Of a stretch of DNA of 64,000 nt, positions 52,278 to 60,609 are shown piece by piece (position 1 is the stretch's first letter; the number at the start of each line of letters is the position of its first letter). The stretch spans positions 1,426,001 through 1,490,000 of the forward strand of contig NZ_JAXHBQ010000001.1 of NCBI RefSeq assembly GCF_042466115.1, read 5' to 3'. Under the pieces are notes generated by a model. The model was not told the origin of the DNA. It saw only the letters and a program-made list of their open reading frames with translations, and did no database searches. Both the position numbers and the translations under genes were made by a program. This DNA is from SW4 sp042466115. GTDB taxonomy: Bacteria; Pseudomonadota; Alphaproteobacteria; Rhodobacterales; Rhodobacteraceae.

Positions 52278-53153
52278 TTAGAGCGCTTCAGCGCCCGAAA
52301 TAATTTCAATCAGCTCGTTTGTGATGACGGCTTGACGCGAGCGGTTGTATTGAATCGTCAGCTTGTCGATCATGTCGCCCGCGTTGCGCGTCGCGTTGTC
52401 CATTGCAGACATCCGTGCGCCCTGTTCGGACGCCCCGTTTTCCAGCAGCGCACTAAAGATCGCGGTGGCAACGCCACGGGGCAGCAAATCGGCCAGAATG
52501 GCTTCTTCGCTTGGCTCGTAGTCATAAAGCGTGGCCGCACCTGCATCATCATCCGCGTCAAATTTGGCAGGGATGATCTGCTGGGCGGTGGGGTGCTGTG
52601 TGACGACGTTTTCAAAGCGCGCAAAGAAAATCGTTGCCACGTCAAATTCGCCACCGTCAAAACGGGCCAGAATGTCGCGCGCGATATCCTGTGCATTTTC
52701 ATAGCCCACGCGCTTGACCTCGGTCAGGTCAACGTGGGTCACGAAATGGCTGCCCATATCGCGTTTCAGGGCGTCACGGCCCTTTTTCCCAACGGTAACG
52801 ATCTTGACCGTCTTGCCAGCTGCAAGCAGCTTGTTGGCATGGGCCTTGGCCAGCTTGGCGATATTGCCATTGAAACCGCCGCAAAGGCCGCGTTCCGCCG
52901 TCATCACCACCAAAAGATGGGTGTCATCGCTTCCGGTGCCAGCCAGCAGTTTGGGCGCGCTTGCGCTGTCACCCACACTGGCCGCCAGGCCGCTCATCAC
53001 GGCGTTGAAACGTTCCGTGTACGGGCGCGATGCCTCGGCGGCTTCCTGGGCGCGGCGCAGTTTAGCAGCCGCGACCATCTGCATGGCCTTGGTGATCTTG
53101 CGCGTCGACTTGACCGTCGCGATCCGGTTTTTCAGATCCTTGAGGTTAGCCAT
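52278..53153 (-). CDS. atpG: F0F1 ATP synthase subunit gamma
   Basis: A 291-residue rotor shaft subunit. N-terminal ANLKDLKNRIATVKSTRKITKAMQMVAAAKLRRAQE coiled-coil, TAERGLCGGFNGNIAKLA near residue 82, and the C-terminal SEQGARMSAMDNATRNAGDMIDKLTIQYNRSRQAVITNELIEIISGAEAL, which is the gamma signature. Normal length. Confidence 0.99.
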   Translation of the reverse strand: MANLKDLKNRIATVKSTRKITKAMQMVAAAKLRRAQEAAEASRPYTERFNAVMSGLAASVGDSASAPKLLAGTGSDDTHLLVVMTAERGLCGGFNGNIAKLAKAHANKLLAAGKTVKIVTVGKKGRDALKRDMGSHFVTHVDLTEVKRVGYENAQDIARDILARFDGGEFDVATIFFARFENVVTQHPTAQQIIPAKFDADDDAGAATLYDYEPSEEAILADLLPRGVATAIFSALLENGASEQGARMSAMDNATRNAGDMIDKLTIQYNRSRQAVITNELIEIISGAEAL

Positions 53154-53167
53154 TGTTCAGCCTCCCT

Positions 53168-54703
53168 TTATGCGAAGTCGGCGGCGAAGGTATCAATTGC
53201 TGCCTTGATCTTGTCCTCGGCGTCGCCCTTGATCTTGGGGTCTTCCTTGGTGATCATGTCCAACACGTCTTTGGCGTTGTTGCGCAGGTGCTTGAGCAAG
53301 CCAGCCTCGAAACGGCCCACATCAGACACGGCGATCTTGTCCAGATAGCCCTTGGTGCCAGCGTAGATCACGCAAACGATCTCGGCGTTGGTCAGCGGCG
53401 AATACTGTGGCTGCTTCATCAGTTCGGTCAGGCGTGCACCACGGTTCAGCAATTGCTGGGTCGCGGCGTCAAGGTCGGACCCGAACTGCGCAAAGGCGGC
53501 CATTTCTCGATACTGCGCCAGTTCCAGTTTCACCGGACCAGCGACCGATTTCATCGCGTTTGTTTGTGCGGATGAACCCACACGCGACACGGACAGACCG
53601 GTGTTCACAGCGGGGCGGATACCCTGATAGAACAGTTCGGTTTCAAGGAAGATCTGACCGTCAGTGATCGAAATCACGTTGGTCGGAATAAACGCGGACA
53701 CGTCACCGCCTTGGGTTTCAATGATCGGCAGCGCCGTCAGCGAACCGGACCCGTTATCTTCGTTCAACTTCGAGGACCGCTCCAGCAGGCGGGAGTGCAG
53801 ATAGAAAACGTCACCGGGATAGGCTTCACGGCCTGGTGGGCGACGCAGCAGCAGCGACATCTGGCGATAGGACACAGCCTGCTTGGACAGATCATCATAA
53901 ATGATCAGTGCATGGCGGCCGTTGTCGCGGAAGTGTTCGGCCATCGCTGTCGCCGCGTAGGGTGCAAGGAACTGCATCGGTGCGGGATCGGATGCGGTTG
54001 CGGCCACGACGATCGTGTATTCCGCAGCGCCGGACTCTTCGAGCTTTTTCACGAGCTGGGCAACGGTTGACCGTTTCTGACCCACAGCGACATAGACGCA
54101 ATAAAGTTTGTCGCTTTCGGACGTTGCAGCATCATTGTAGGATTTCTGGTTCAGGATCGTATCCAGCGCCACAGCCGTTTTACCGGTCTGGCGGTCACCA
54201 ATGATCAATTCGCGCTGGCCACGGCCAATCGGGATCATCGCGTCAACCGACTTGAGGCCAGTCGCCATTGGTTCGTGAACCGATTTGCGCGGGATGATGC
54301 CCGGTGCCTTGGAGTCCGCGATGCGACGCTCTTTGGTTTTGATAGGGCCCTTGCCGTCGATGGGATTGCCCAGACCGTCAACAACGCGCCCCAGAAGTTC
54401 GTCACCCGCTGGCACGTCCACGATGGACTTGGTGCGCTTGACAGTGTCACCTTCCTTGATGTCACGGTCGGTGCCAAAGATAACGACACCCACGTTGTCG
54501 CTTTCAAGGTTCAGGGCCATGCCCTGAATGCCACCGGGGAATTCGACCATTTCACCGGCCTGCACGTTATCAAGACCGTAAACACGGGCGATACCGTCAC
54601 CAACGCTAAGAACGCGGCCAACTTCTGCCACTTCTGCTTCTTGACCAAAATTCTTGATCTGGTCCTTCAGGATTGCGGAAATTTCCGCTGCTTGGATCGC
54701 CAT
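53168..54703 (-). CDS. atpA: F0F1 ATP synthase subunit alpha
   Basis: A 511-residue regulatory nucleotide-binding subunit. IQAAEISAILKDQIKNFGQEAEVAEVGRVLSVGDGIARVYGL at the N-terminus, P-loop GDRQTGKTAVALDTILNQ near residue 170, ALIIYDDLSKQAVSYRQMSLLLRRPPGREAYPGDVFYLHSRLLERSSKL near 268-315, and the signature PAVNTGLSVSRVGSSAQ near 365. Its ATG overlaps the atpH stop codon as TAATG. Confidence 0.99.
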   Translation of the reverse strand: MAIQAAEISAILKDQIKNFGQEAEVAEVGRVLSVGDGIARVYGLDNVQAGEMVEFPGGIQGMALNLESDNVGVVIFGTDRDIKEGDTVKRTKSIVDVPAGDELLGRVVDGLGNPIDGKGPIKTKERRIADSKAPGIIPRKSVHEPMATGLKSVDAMIPIGRGQRELIIGDRQTGKTAVALDTILNQKSYNDAATSESDKLYCVYVAVGQKRSTVAQLVKKLEESGAAEYTIVVAATASDPAPMQFLAPYAATAMAEHFRDNGRHALIIYDDLSKQAVSYRQMSLLLRRPPGREAYPGDVFYLHSRLLERSSKLNEDNGSGSLTALPIIETQGGDVSAFIPTNVISITDGQIFLETELFYQGIRPAVNTGLSVSRVGSSAQTNAMKSVAGPVKLELAQYREMAAFAQFGSDLDAATQQLLNRGARLTELMKQPQYSPLTNAEIVCVIYAGTKGYLDKIAVSDVGRFEAGLLKHLRNNAKDVLDMITKEDPKIKGDAEDKIKAAIDTFAADFA

Positions 54704-55269
54704 TATCCGACCTCTTTCATAGTGTTCTGGAGTGCACTGAGCTTGGAGCGGATCGACGTGTCGATCATCTTCGAGCCCACTTTTACGACAAGACCGCCGA
54801 TGAGGGATTCATCAACGGTCGCATTGATCATGACTGTTTTGCCAACCTGCGCCTTGAGCGTCTTGGCCAACTTGTCCGACTGTGCCTTGGTCAGCGCCTT
54901 GGCGCTGGTCACGTCAGCGGTTACTTCGCCTTTTTCTTCGGCCAGCTTTTCGCGCAGGGCGGTCAGCATCTGGGGCAGCACGAACAGGCGGCGCTTTTGC
55001 GCCATAAGCGCCAGCGTGTTGCCCATCATTGGTGACAGTTTCATCTTTTTGGCAAGGGCTGTCACGGCGCCTGCCTGCTCGTCACGGCTGTAGATCGGCG
55101 AAGCGATCAGCGCGTTCAGGTCAGCGCTGCTGTCCAAGGCGCCTGACAAGGCATTGATATCTGTTTCAAGAGCTTTCAGCCCTTTGCCTTCCTTGGCGAG
55201 GTCGAACACGGCCGAGGCGTAACGCCCCGCAATTCCGGTCGAGATCGAAGCTGGTTCAGACACGTCCAC
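54703..55269 (-). CDS. atpH: F0F1 ATP synthase subunit delta
   Basis: A 188-residue peripheral stalk subunit (OSCP type). GIAGRYASAVFDLAKEGKGLKALETDINAL at the N-terminus, VTADVTSAKALTKAQSDKLAKTLKAQVGKTVMINATVDESLIGGLVVKVGSKMIDTSIRSKLSAL at the C-terminus, the delta signature. First gene of atpHAGDC; the F0 genes atpIBEF are absent, as expected for alphaproteobacteria where they lie at another locus. Confidence 0.97.
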   Translation of the reverse strand: MDVSEPASISTGIAGRYASAVFDLAKEGKGLKALETDINALSGALDSSADLNALIASPIYSRDEQAGAVTALAKKMKLSPMMGNTLALMAQKRRLFVLPQMLTALREKLAEEKGEVTADVTSAKALTKAQSDKLAKTLKAQVGKTVMINATVDESLIGGLVVKVGSKMIDTSIRSKLSALQNTMKEVG

Positions 55270-55536
55270 CCTTCCGATGTCTAGGGCCCGAACCGGACCA
55301 GCACCGCAACGCGGAACACAGTATCGGATGGGCAGCGGTTTTGCCCGTCCTGATGGATGGGCGGCAAATTTGGGCCGATGTAGCAGAGCCGTGTGATTGC
55401 CGCAACCGCCTTAACGCTGGATTGTTGGTGCTGCATACATTTGTATACAGGGCGATGGCCTACCCTGCGTCAATACGCCCTGCCCTTTATCCATATAGCT
55501 GAACAGCTTGCGGGGCATTCCACGGTGCGGCCCGCC
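55270..55536. other. Intergenic region upstream of the atp operon
   Basis: 267 bases between the atpH start and the methyltransferase stop, both on the minus strand. No coding sequence is convincing. It contains TGCATACA-TT-TGTATACA at 55432-55449, two near-identical octamers ten bases apart, the second self-palindromic, about 165 bases upstream of atpH. The atp promoter must be in this region, but no clear -35/-10 pair could be chosen by eye. Confidence 0.5.
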
Positions 55537-56316
55537 TTAGGGCCGCGAACGCAAGGGAGTGTCAGGGTGACGCAGGGCCGGTTCAGGCTGCTTGCCGATT
55601 CCCTCCAGAACGCGCAGCGGACGGCGCACCGCTTCGGGCAAACCGGGCCGCGTTGGGGCCGCGACCTGCTTGCTGGCTTCGACCATCAGCACGCCCCCCG
55701 CAGCAAATACCGGAATATGCCGGCCCGCCGATTCCATGAACCCTGCCATGCGCCGCCAGATCTTGCGATGGGACGGCGGCTGATACAGTGTCGACAGCGA
55801 GGTTTCGACAACAAAGCGATGCGCACGCAACTGCGCCTCAAGCTGTCCCAGCGAATACGGGCGGCCATAGCCAAAGGGTGTCTTGTCGCGGCGCGACCAC
55901 ATGCCCGCACGGTTTGGCACGACAATCACCACTCGCCCGCCGGGGCCAAGCACGCGCCAGACCTCGGCCAGTAACGCATTGGGATCGTCGGACGTTTCCA
56001 GCCCGTGCAACAACACCAGCCGGTCAACCTGCCCCGTCTGCACAGGCCAAAGCGCATCTTCGCACAGCACCGACACGTTAGGCTGACCTGCGGGCCATGG
56101 CATGACGCCCTGGGGGCCGGGCATCAGCCCGATCACGCGACGCGCATCCGCCAGAAACGGGCGCAGCAACGGCACCGCAAAGCCGAATCCGGCAACCGTC
56201 TGCCCTTTTGTGTCGGGCCACAGCGCCACAAGTTGGTCGCGGATCACCTTTTGCGCCGCACGGCCCAAGGGACTACGATAATAGAAATTGCGCAGATCAA
56301 GCACATCAAGATGCAT
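55537..56316 (-). CDS. SAM-dependent methyltransferase (UbiE-type fold, ArsM/YcgJ-like)
   Basis: A 259-residue class I methyltransferase-like protein common upstream of gloB in Rhodobacterales. The N-terminus LDVLDLRNFYYRSPLGRAAQKVIRDQLVALWPDTKGQTVAGFGFAVPLLRPFL has the SAM loop as GFGFAVPLL rather than GxGxG, so binding may be modified. VDRLVLLHGLETSDDPNALLAEVWRVLGPGGRVVIVVPNRAGMW is the typical motif II-III region. The substrate is unknown. The C-terminal RPGLPEAVRRPLRVLEGI is conserved-looking and basic. Divergent from gloB across 59 bases. Confidence 0.85.
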   Translation of the reverse strand: MHLDVLDLRNFYYRSPLGRAAQKVIRDQLVALWPDTKGQTVAGFGFAVPLLRPFLADARRVIGLMPGPQGVMPWPAGQPNVSVLCEDALWPVQTGQVDRLVLLHGLETSDDPNALLAEVWRVLGPGGRVVIVVPNRAGMWSRRDKTPFGYGRPYSLGQLEAQLRAHRFVVETSLSTLYQPPSHRKIWRRMAGFMESAGRHIPVFAAGGVLMVEASKQVAAPTRPGLPEAVRRPLRVLEGIGKQPEPALRHPDTPLRSRP

Positions 56317-56375
56317 TGCAGCCGCCACTCCTTTGCGCGAACCTGTGCAGCATACCAACAGAAAGCGACAATGCC

Positions 56376-57140
56376 ATGCCCCTTGAAATCGTCACCGTGC
56401 CTTGCTTGTCAGATAACTACGCTTTCCTGATCCACAATAGCGCGACAGGGCAAACCGCGCTGGTTGACGCCCCAGAGGCGGCACCCGTGCAGACCGTGCT
56501 GGACGCGCGTGGCTGGACACTGACGGACGTGGTGCTGACCCATCACCATTGGGATCATGTTGATGGATTGCCGCCGCTGCGCCGGGATGACGTGCGTGTG
56601 ATCGGCGCTAACGCGGATGCGCACCGCCTGCCCCCGCTTGATCTGGCGGTGGCAGATGGTGATATTTTCGACCTTTGCGGTGAAAGCGCCGAGGTTTTCG
56701 ACGTCTCCGGCCATACCCTAAACCACATTGCCGTTTTTGTTCCCGCCGCCAAGGCTGCCTTTACCGCCGACAGCCTCATGGCGATGGGCTGTGGACGGCT
56801 GTTTGAAGGCACGCCACAGCAAATGTGGCATTCCATGCAAAAGCTGCGCGAACTGCCCGACGACACGATGATTTTCAGCGGCCACGAATACACCGCCACC
56901 AACGCAAAATTCGCGCTGTCCATTGAACCGGACAATCCCGACATTATGTCCCGTTCACGCGCAGTCGATGCGGCGCGGGCCAAAGGCAAGGCAACGGTGC
57001 CCTCGCTTTTGGCGGATGAAAAACGCACCAACCCCTATTTGCGCGCGGATGATCCGGCACTGATGGCTGCAATTGGCATGCATGATGCACCAGCGACAGC
57101 GGTTTTTGCCGAAGTTCGTAAACGCAAAGACATTTTCTGA
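56376..57140 (+). CDS. gloB: Hydroxyacylglutathione hydrolase (glyoxalase II)
   Basis: A 254-residue metallo-beta-lactamase-fold enzyme that hydrolyses S-lactoylglutathione to lactate and glutathione, the second step of methylglyoxal detoxification. CLSDNYAFLIHNSATGQTALVDAPEA, the metal motif TLTDVVLTHHHWDHVDGL near residue 52, VSGHTLNHIAVFVPAAKAAFTADSLMAMGCGRLFEG near 110-145 and FSGHEYTATNAKFALSIEPDN near 165 with substrate-binding residues. The start at 56376 is set by family similarity (MPLEIVTVPCLSDNY); an ATG five bases earlier is in another frame. Confidence 0.97.
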   Translation: MPLEIVTVPCLSDNYAFLIHNSATGQTALVDAPEAAPVQTVLDARGWTLTDVVLTHHHWDHVDGLPPLRRDDVRVIGANADAHRLPPLDLAVADGDIFDLCGESAEVFDVSGHTLNHIAVFVPAAKAAFTADSLMAMGCGRLFEGTPQQMWHSMQKLRELPDDTMIFSGHEYTATNAKFALSIEPDNPDIMSRSRAVDAARAKGKATVPSLLADEKRTNPYLRADDPALMAAIGMHDAPATAVFAEVRKRKDIF

Positions 57141-57214
57141 CGCGCGAAACGCCAAAAAATCAGGCGTGCATGTGAGTCTTTTCGGCAATGTGAACGGAAA
57201 AGTTCAAAAAACAG

Positions 57215-57220
57215 CTTGAA
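57215..57220 (+). promoter_or_regulatory. Possible heat-shock-type -35 box (CTTGAA) upstream of clpA
   Basis: CTTGAA at 57215-57220 is the -35 core of sigma-32-type promoters; A/T-rich sequence and TATAAG (57249-57254) follow. The spacing does not let a sigma-32 -10 box be chosen with confidence. clpA starts 91 bases downstream. Confidence 0.25.
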
Positions 57221-57311
57221 GGTTGCCGAATAAAACCGAACTTTAACTATAAGAGGCCACGGTCGGAACGGGGCACGCCCCACCCAGACCCCGAATAGAG
57301 GAGCACTCAAC

Positions 57312-59642
57312 GTGCCGTCTTTCTCGAACACACTTGAGCAGTCCATTCATGCGGCCTTGGCCCTTGCCAACGCACGCCGTCACGAACTGGCTACGCTGGA
57401 ACACCTCCTGCTGGCGCTGATTGACGAACCTGACGCCGCCCGCGTGATGAAGGCGTGCTCGGTCGATCTGGATGCCCTGCGCAAAACGCTCGATGATTTC
57501 ATCGAAGATGACCTGTCAACGCTGGTCACGGATATCGAAGGCAGCGAAGCCGTGCCAACGGCCGCCTTCCAGCGCGTGATCCAGCGCGCCGCGATCCATG
57601 TGCAATCATCGGGCCGCACCGAAGTGACGGGTGCGAACGTGCTTGTCGCGATCTTTGCCGAACGCGAAAGCAATGCCGCCTATTTCCTGCAAGATCAGGA
57701 CATGACCCGCTATGACGCGGTCAATTACATCGCCCACGGCGTCGCCAAAGACCCCGCATTTGGCGAAAGCCGCCCCATCACCGGGGCATCGGACATGGAC
57801 GAAGACCTGTCAGATGGCACGGTCGAGGGCGAGGAAAAAGAATCCGCGCTTGCGAAATACTGCGTCGATTTGAATGCCAAGGCCCGCAAGAACGAAATTG
57901 ACCCCCTGATCGGCCGCGATCACGAAGTTGAACGCTGCGTGCAGGTGCTGTGCCGTCGCCGCAAGAACAACCCGCTGCTGGTCGGCGATCCGGGCGTTGG
58001 CAAGACCGCCATCGCCGAAGGGCTGGCGCGCAAGATTGTCGCCGGGGAAACGCCCGAAATCCTGGCCAACGCCACGATCTATAGCCTTGATATGGGCGCG
58101 TTGCTGGCTGGCACCCGCTATCGCGGTGATTTCGAGGAACGCCTGAAGGCGGTGATGACCGAAATGGAAGAACATGATGATGCGATCCTGTTCATCGACG
58201 AAATCCACACCGTCATCGGGGCCGGTGCCACCTCTGGCGGGGCGATGGATGCATCCAACCTGCTGAAACCCGCCTTGCAGGGCGGCAAACTGCGCTGCAT
58301 GGGATCAACTACCTACAAGGAATTCCGCCAGCATTTCGAAAAGGATCGCGCATTGTCACGCCGGTTCCAGAAAATCGACGTAACCGAACCGTCGGTTGAT
58401 GATGCGGTGAAAATCCTGAAAGGGTTGAAACCCTATTTCGAAGAACACCACGGCATCAAATACACCGCCGATGCGATCAAGACGGCTGTTGAACTTTCCT
58501 CGCGCTATATCAATGACCGCAAATTGCCAGACAAGGCGATTGACGTCATCGACGAAGCTGGCGCCGCGCAACACCTCGTTGCCGAAAGTAAGCGCCGCAA
58601 GACCATCGGCGCCAAGGAGATCGAGGCTGTCGTGGCGAAAATCGCCCGCATCCCGCCCAAAAACGTCTCCAAGGACGACGCCGAAGTGTTGCGCGATCTG
58701 GAGCCCTCGCTGAAACGGGTCGTGTTCGGTCAGGACAAGGCGATCACCGCCCTTGCCAGCGCGATCAAACTGGCCCGCGCGGGCCTGCGCGAACCGGAAA
58801 AACCCATCGGCAACTACCTGTTTGCCGGCCCAACCGGTGTGGGCAAAACCGAAGTCGCCAAACAACTGGCCGATACGCTGGGTGTGGAACTGCTGCGGTT
58901 CGACATGTCCGAATACATGGAAAAACATGCGGTTTCCCGCCTGATTGGCGCCCCTCCCGGCTATGTCGGGTTCGATCAGGGCGGCATGTTGACGGACGGC
59001 GTGGACCAGCATCCGCATTGCGTGCTGCTGCTGGATGAAATGGAAAAGGCCCACCCGGACGTTTACAACATCCTGTTGCAGGTCATGGACCACGGCAAAC
59101 TGACCGATCATAACGGCCGCACCGTCGATTTCCGCAATGTGATCCTGATCATGACCTCCAACGCAGGCGCAACCGAACAGGCGAAAGAGGCCATCGGCTT
59201 TGGCCGTGATCGCCGCACCGGCGAAGACACCGCCGCGATCGAACGCGCCTTTACACCGGAATTCCGCAACCGTCTGGACGCGGTGATTTCCTTTGGCGCA
59301 CTGCCCAAGGACGTGATCCTGCAAGTGGTCGAAAAGTTTGTGCTGCAACTGGAAGCACAATTGATGGATCGCAACGTGTCGATTGAACTGACCAAGCCCG
59401 CCGCCGAATGGCTGGCCGACAAGGGCTATGATGACAAAATGGGTGCGCGCCCGCTGGGCCGCGTCATTCAGGAACACATCAAGAAACCACTGGCCGAGGA
59501 ACTGCTGTTTGGCAAACTCGCCAAGGGTGGTCTGGTCAAGGTCGGTGTCAAAGGTGGCAAGCTTGATCTGCAAATCGAACCACCGGAAACAGCCCGCATT
59601 GCAAGTGCAAACAAAAAGCCGCCGCTTCTTACAGCTGAATAG
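57312..59642 (+). CDS. clpA: ATP-dependent Clp protease ATP-binding subunit ClpA
   Basis: A 776-residue Hsp100 unfoldase that feeds substrates to ClpP. The start codon is GTG with a GAGGAG site. Residues 1-145 are the Clp N-domain (FSNTLEQSIHAALALANARRHELATLEHLLLALIDEP). AAA-1 has P-loop LLVGDPGVGKTAIAEGLARKI near residue 222 and AILFIDEIHTVIGAGATSGGAMDASN near 290; AAA-2 has LFAGPTGVGKTEVAKQLAD near 505 and LLLDEMEKAHPDVYN near 575. KEAIGFGRD near 625 holds the IGF/IGL ClpP-binding loop. clpS is not adjacent in the window. Confidence 0.97.
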   Translation: MPSFSNTLEQSIHAALALANARRHELATLEHLLLALIDEPDAARVMKACSVDLDALRKTLDDFIEDDLSTLVTDIEGSEAVPTAAFQRVIQRAAIHVQSSGRTEVTGANVLVAIFAERESNAAYFLQDQDMTRYDAVNYIAHGVAKDPAFGESRPITGASDMDEDLSDGTVEGEEKESALAKYCVDLNAKARKNEIDPLIGRDHEVERCVQVLCRRRKNNPLLVGDPGVGKTAIAEGLARKIVAGETPEILANATIYSLDMGALLAGTRYRGDFEERLKAVMTEMEEHDDAILFIDEIHTVIGAGATSGGAMDASNLLKPALQGGKLRCMGSTTYKEFRQHFEKDRALSRRFQKIDVTEPSVDDAVKILKGLKPYFEEHHGIKYTADAIKTAVELSSRYINDRKLPDKAIDVIDEAGAAQHLVAESKRRKTIGAKEIEAVVAKIARIPPKNVSKDDAEVLRDLEPSLKRVVFGQDKAITALASAIKLARAGLREPEKPIGNYLFAGPTGVGKTEVAKQLADTLGVELLRFDMSEYMEKHAVSRLIGAPPGYVGFDQGGMLTDGVDQHPHCVLLLDEMEKAHPDVYNILLQVMDHGKLTDHNGRTVDFRNVILIMTSNAGATEQAKEAIGFGRDRRTGEDTAAIERAFTPEFRNRLDAVISFGALPKDVILQVVEKFVLQLEAQLMDRNVSIELTKPAAEWLADKGYDDKMGARPLGRVIQEHIKKPLAEELLFGKLAKGGLVKVGVKGGKLDLQIEPPETARIASANKKPPLLTAE

Positions 59643-59646
59643 TCCG

Positions 59647-60609
59647 ATGCGGCTTGCCGTATCTGTGATCCTCATGTCCCTCGCCGCGCCCGCCGTGGCG
59701 AGGGATATTGTTTTGGGGCTGCCGATCGACTGCGACCTGGACGAGGTTTGCTATATCCAGCAATTCGTCGATCATGACCCAAGTGCAAACGCCCGTGACT
59801 TCGCCTGCGGAATGCTGACCTATGACGGGCACAAGGGAACCGATTTCGCGCTGCCCGACCGCGCGATGGTTGACCTTGGTGTCAACGTGGTCGCTGCCGC
59901 GCCCGGGACCGTGCGCGGGGTGCGCGATGAAATGCCCGATATCCTGCAAGGCCAGGCCGGTGCGCCTGACACAACAAATCGCGAATGTGGCAACGGTGTG
60001 GTGATCAGCCACGGCAACGGCTGGGAAACGCAATACTGCCACATGAAACGCGGGTCGATCACCGTGCGAACGGGCGACCGTGTGGCGATGGGTGCCGTCT
60101 TGGGCCAGGTCGGGATGAGCGGGCAAAGCGAATTTCCCCACCTGCACCTGTCCCTGCGCCAGAACGGCGATGTGGTTGATCCCTTCGATCCCGATGGCAC
60201 CATCACCTGCGGCGAGATCGACGAGACGCTGTGGACACGTCCGGTTTCCGCGCCGCCCGGTGGGATGATCAGCATCGGGTTTTCTTCGGGCGTTCCCGAC
60301 TACGACCTGATCAAGGCTGGCGATGCCGCTGCCCTGTCGCTGGCACCGAACGACGATCTTGTGCTGTGGGGATACGCCTTTGGCGGCCTGACCGGCGATG
60401 TGATGGTGACGACAATCACACCCCCTGACGGCACGACAATCGAAACCCGTTCGGACCCTCTGGACCGCCCCAAGGCACAGTATTTTCGCGCAGGCGGGCG
60501 GCGTGCCCCGGATGGTGGCTGGCCCGCGGGTGCCTACACGGGCAGCGTCACGATCCTGCGCAATGGCGCGGCATATGACGTCATGCGCGCGACAATCAGC
60601 GTTCAGTAA
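59647..60609 (+). CDS. M23 (LytM) family metallopeptidase with signal peptide
   Basis: A 320-residue exported protein. Signal RLAVSVILMSLAAPAVA, cut near residue 18. The LytM zinc site is visible: YDGHKGTDFALPD near residue 58 (H-x3-D) and EFPHLHLSLRQNG near 160 (HxH), with GNGWETQYCHMKRGSI between. Such enzymes cleave peptidoglycan cross-links or act as regulators of amidases. About 130 further residues of unknown fold follow. Four bases separate it from clpA; its 3' end overlaps the convergent OmpA-like gene by 14 bases. Confidence 0.92.
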   Translation: MRLAVSVILMSLAAPAVARDIVLGLPIDCDLDEVCYIQQFVDHDPSANARDFACGMLTYDGHKGTDFALPDRAMVDLGVNVVAAAPGTVRGVRDEMPDILQGQAGAPDTTNRECGNGVVISHGNGWETQYCHMKRGSITVRTGDRVAMGAVLGQVGMSGQSEFPHLHLSLRQNGDVVDPFDPDGTITCGEIDETLWTRPVSAPPGGMISIGFSSGVPDYDLIKAGDAAALSLAPNDDLVLWGYAFGGLTGDVMVTTITPPDGTTIETRSDPLDRPKAQYFRAGGRRAPDGGWPAGAYTGSVTILRNGAAYDVMRATISVQ

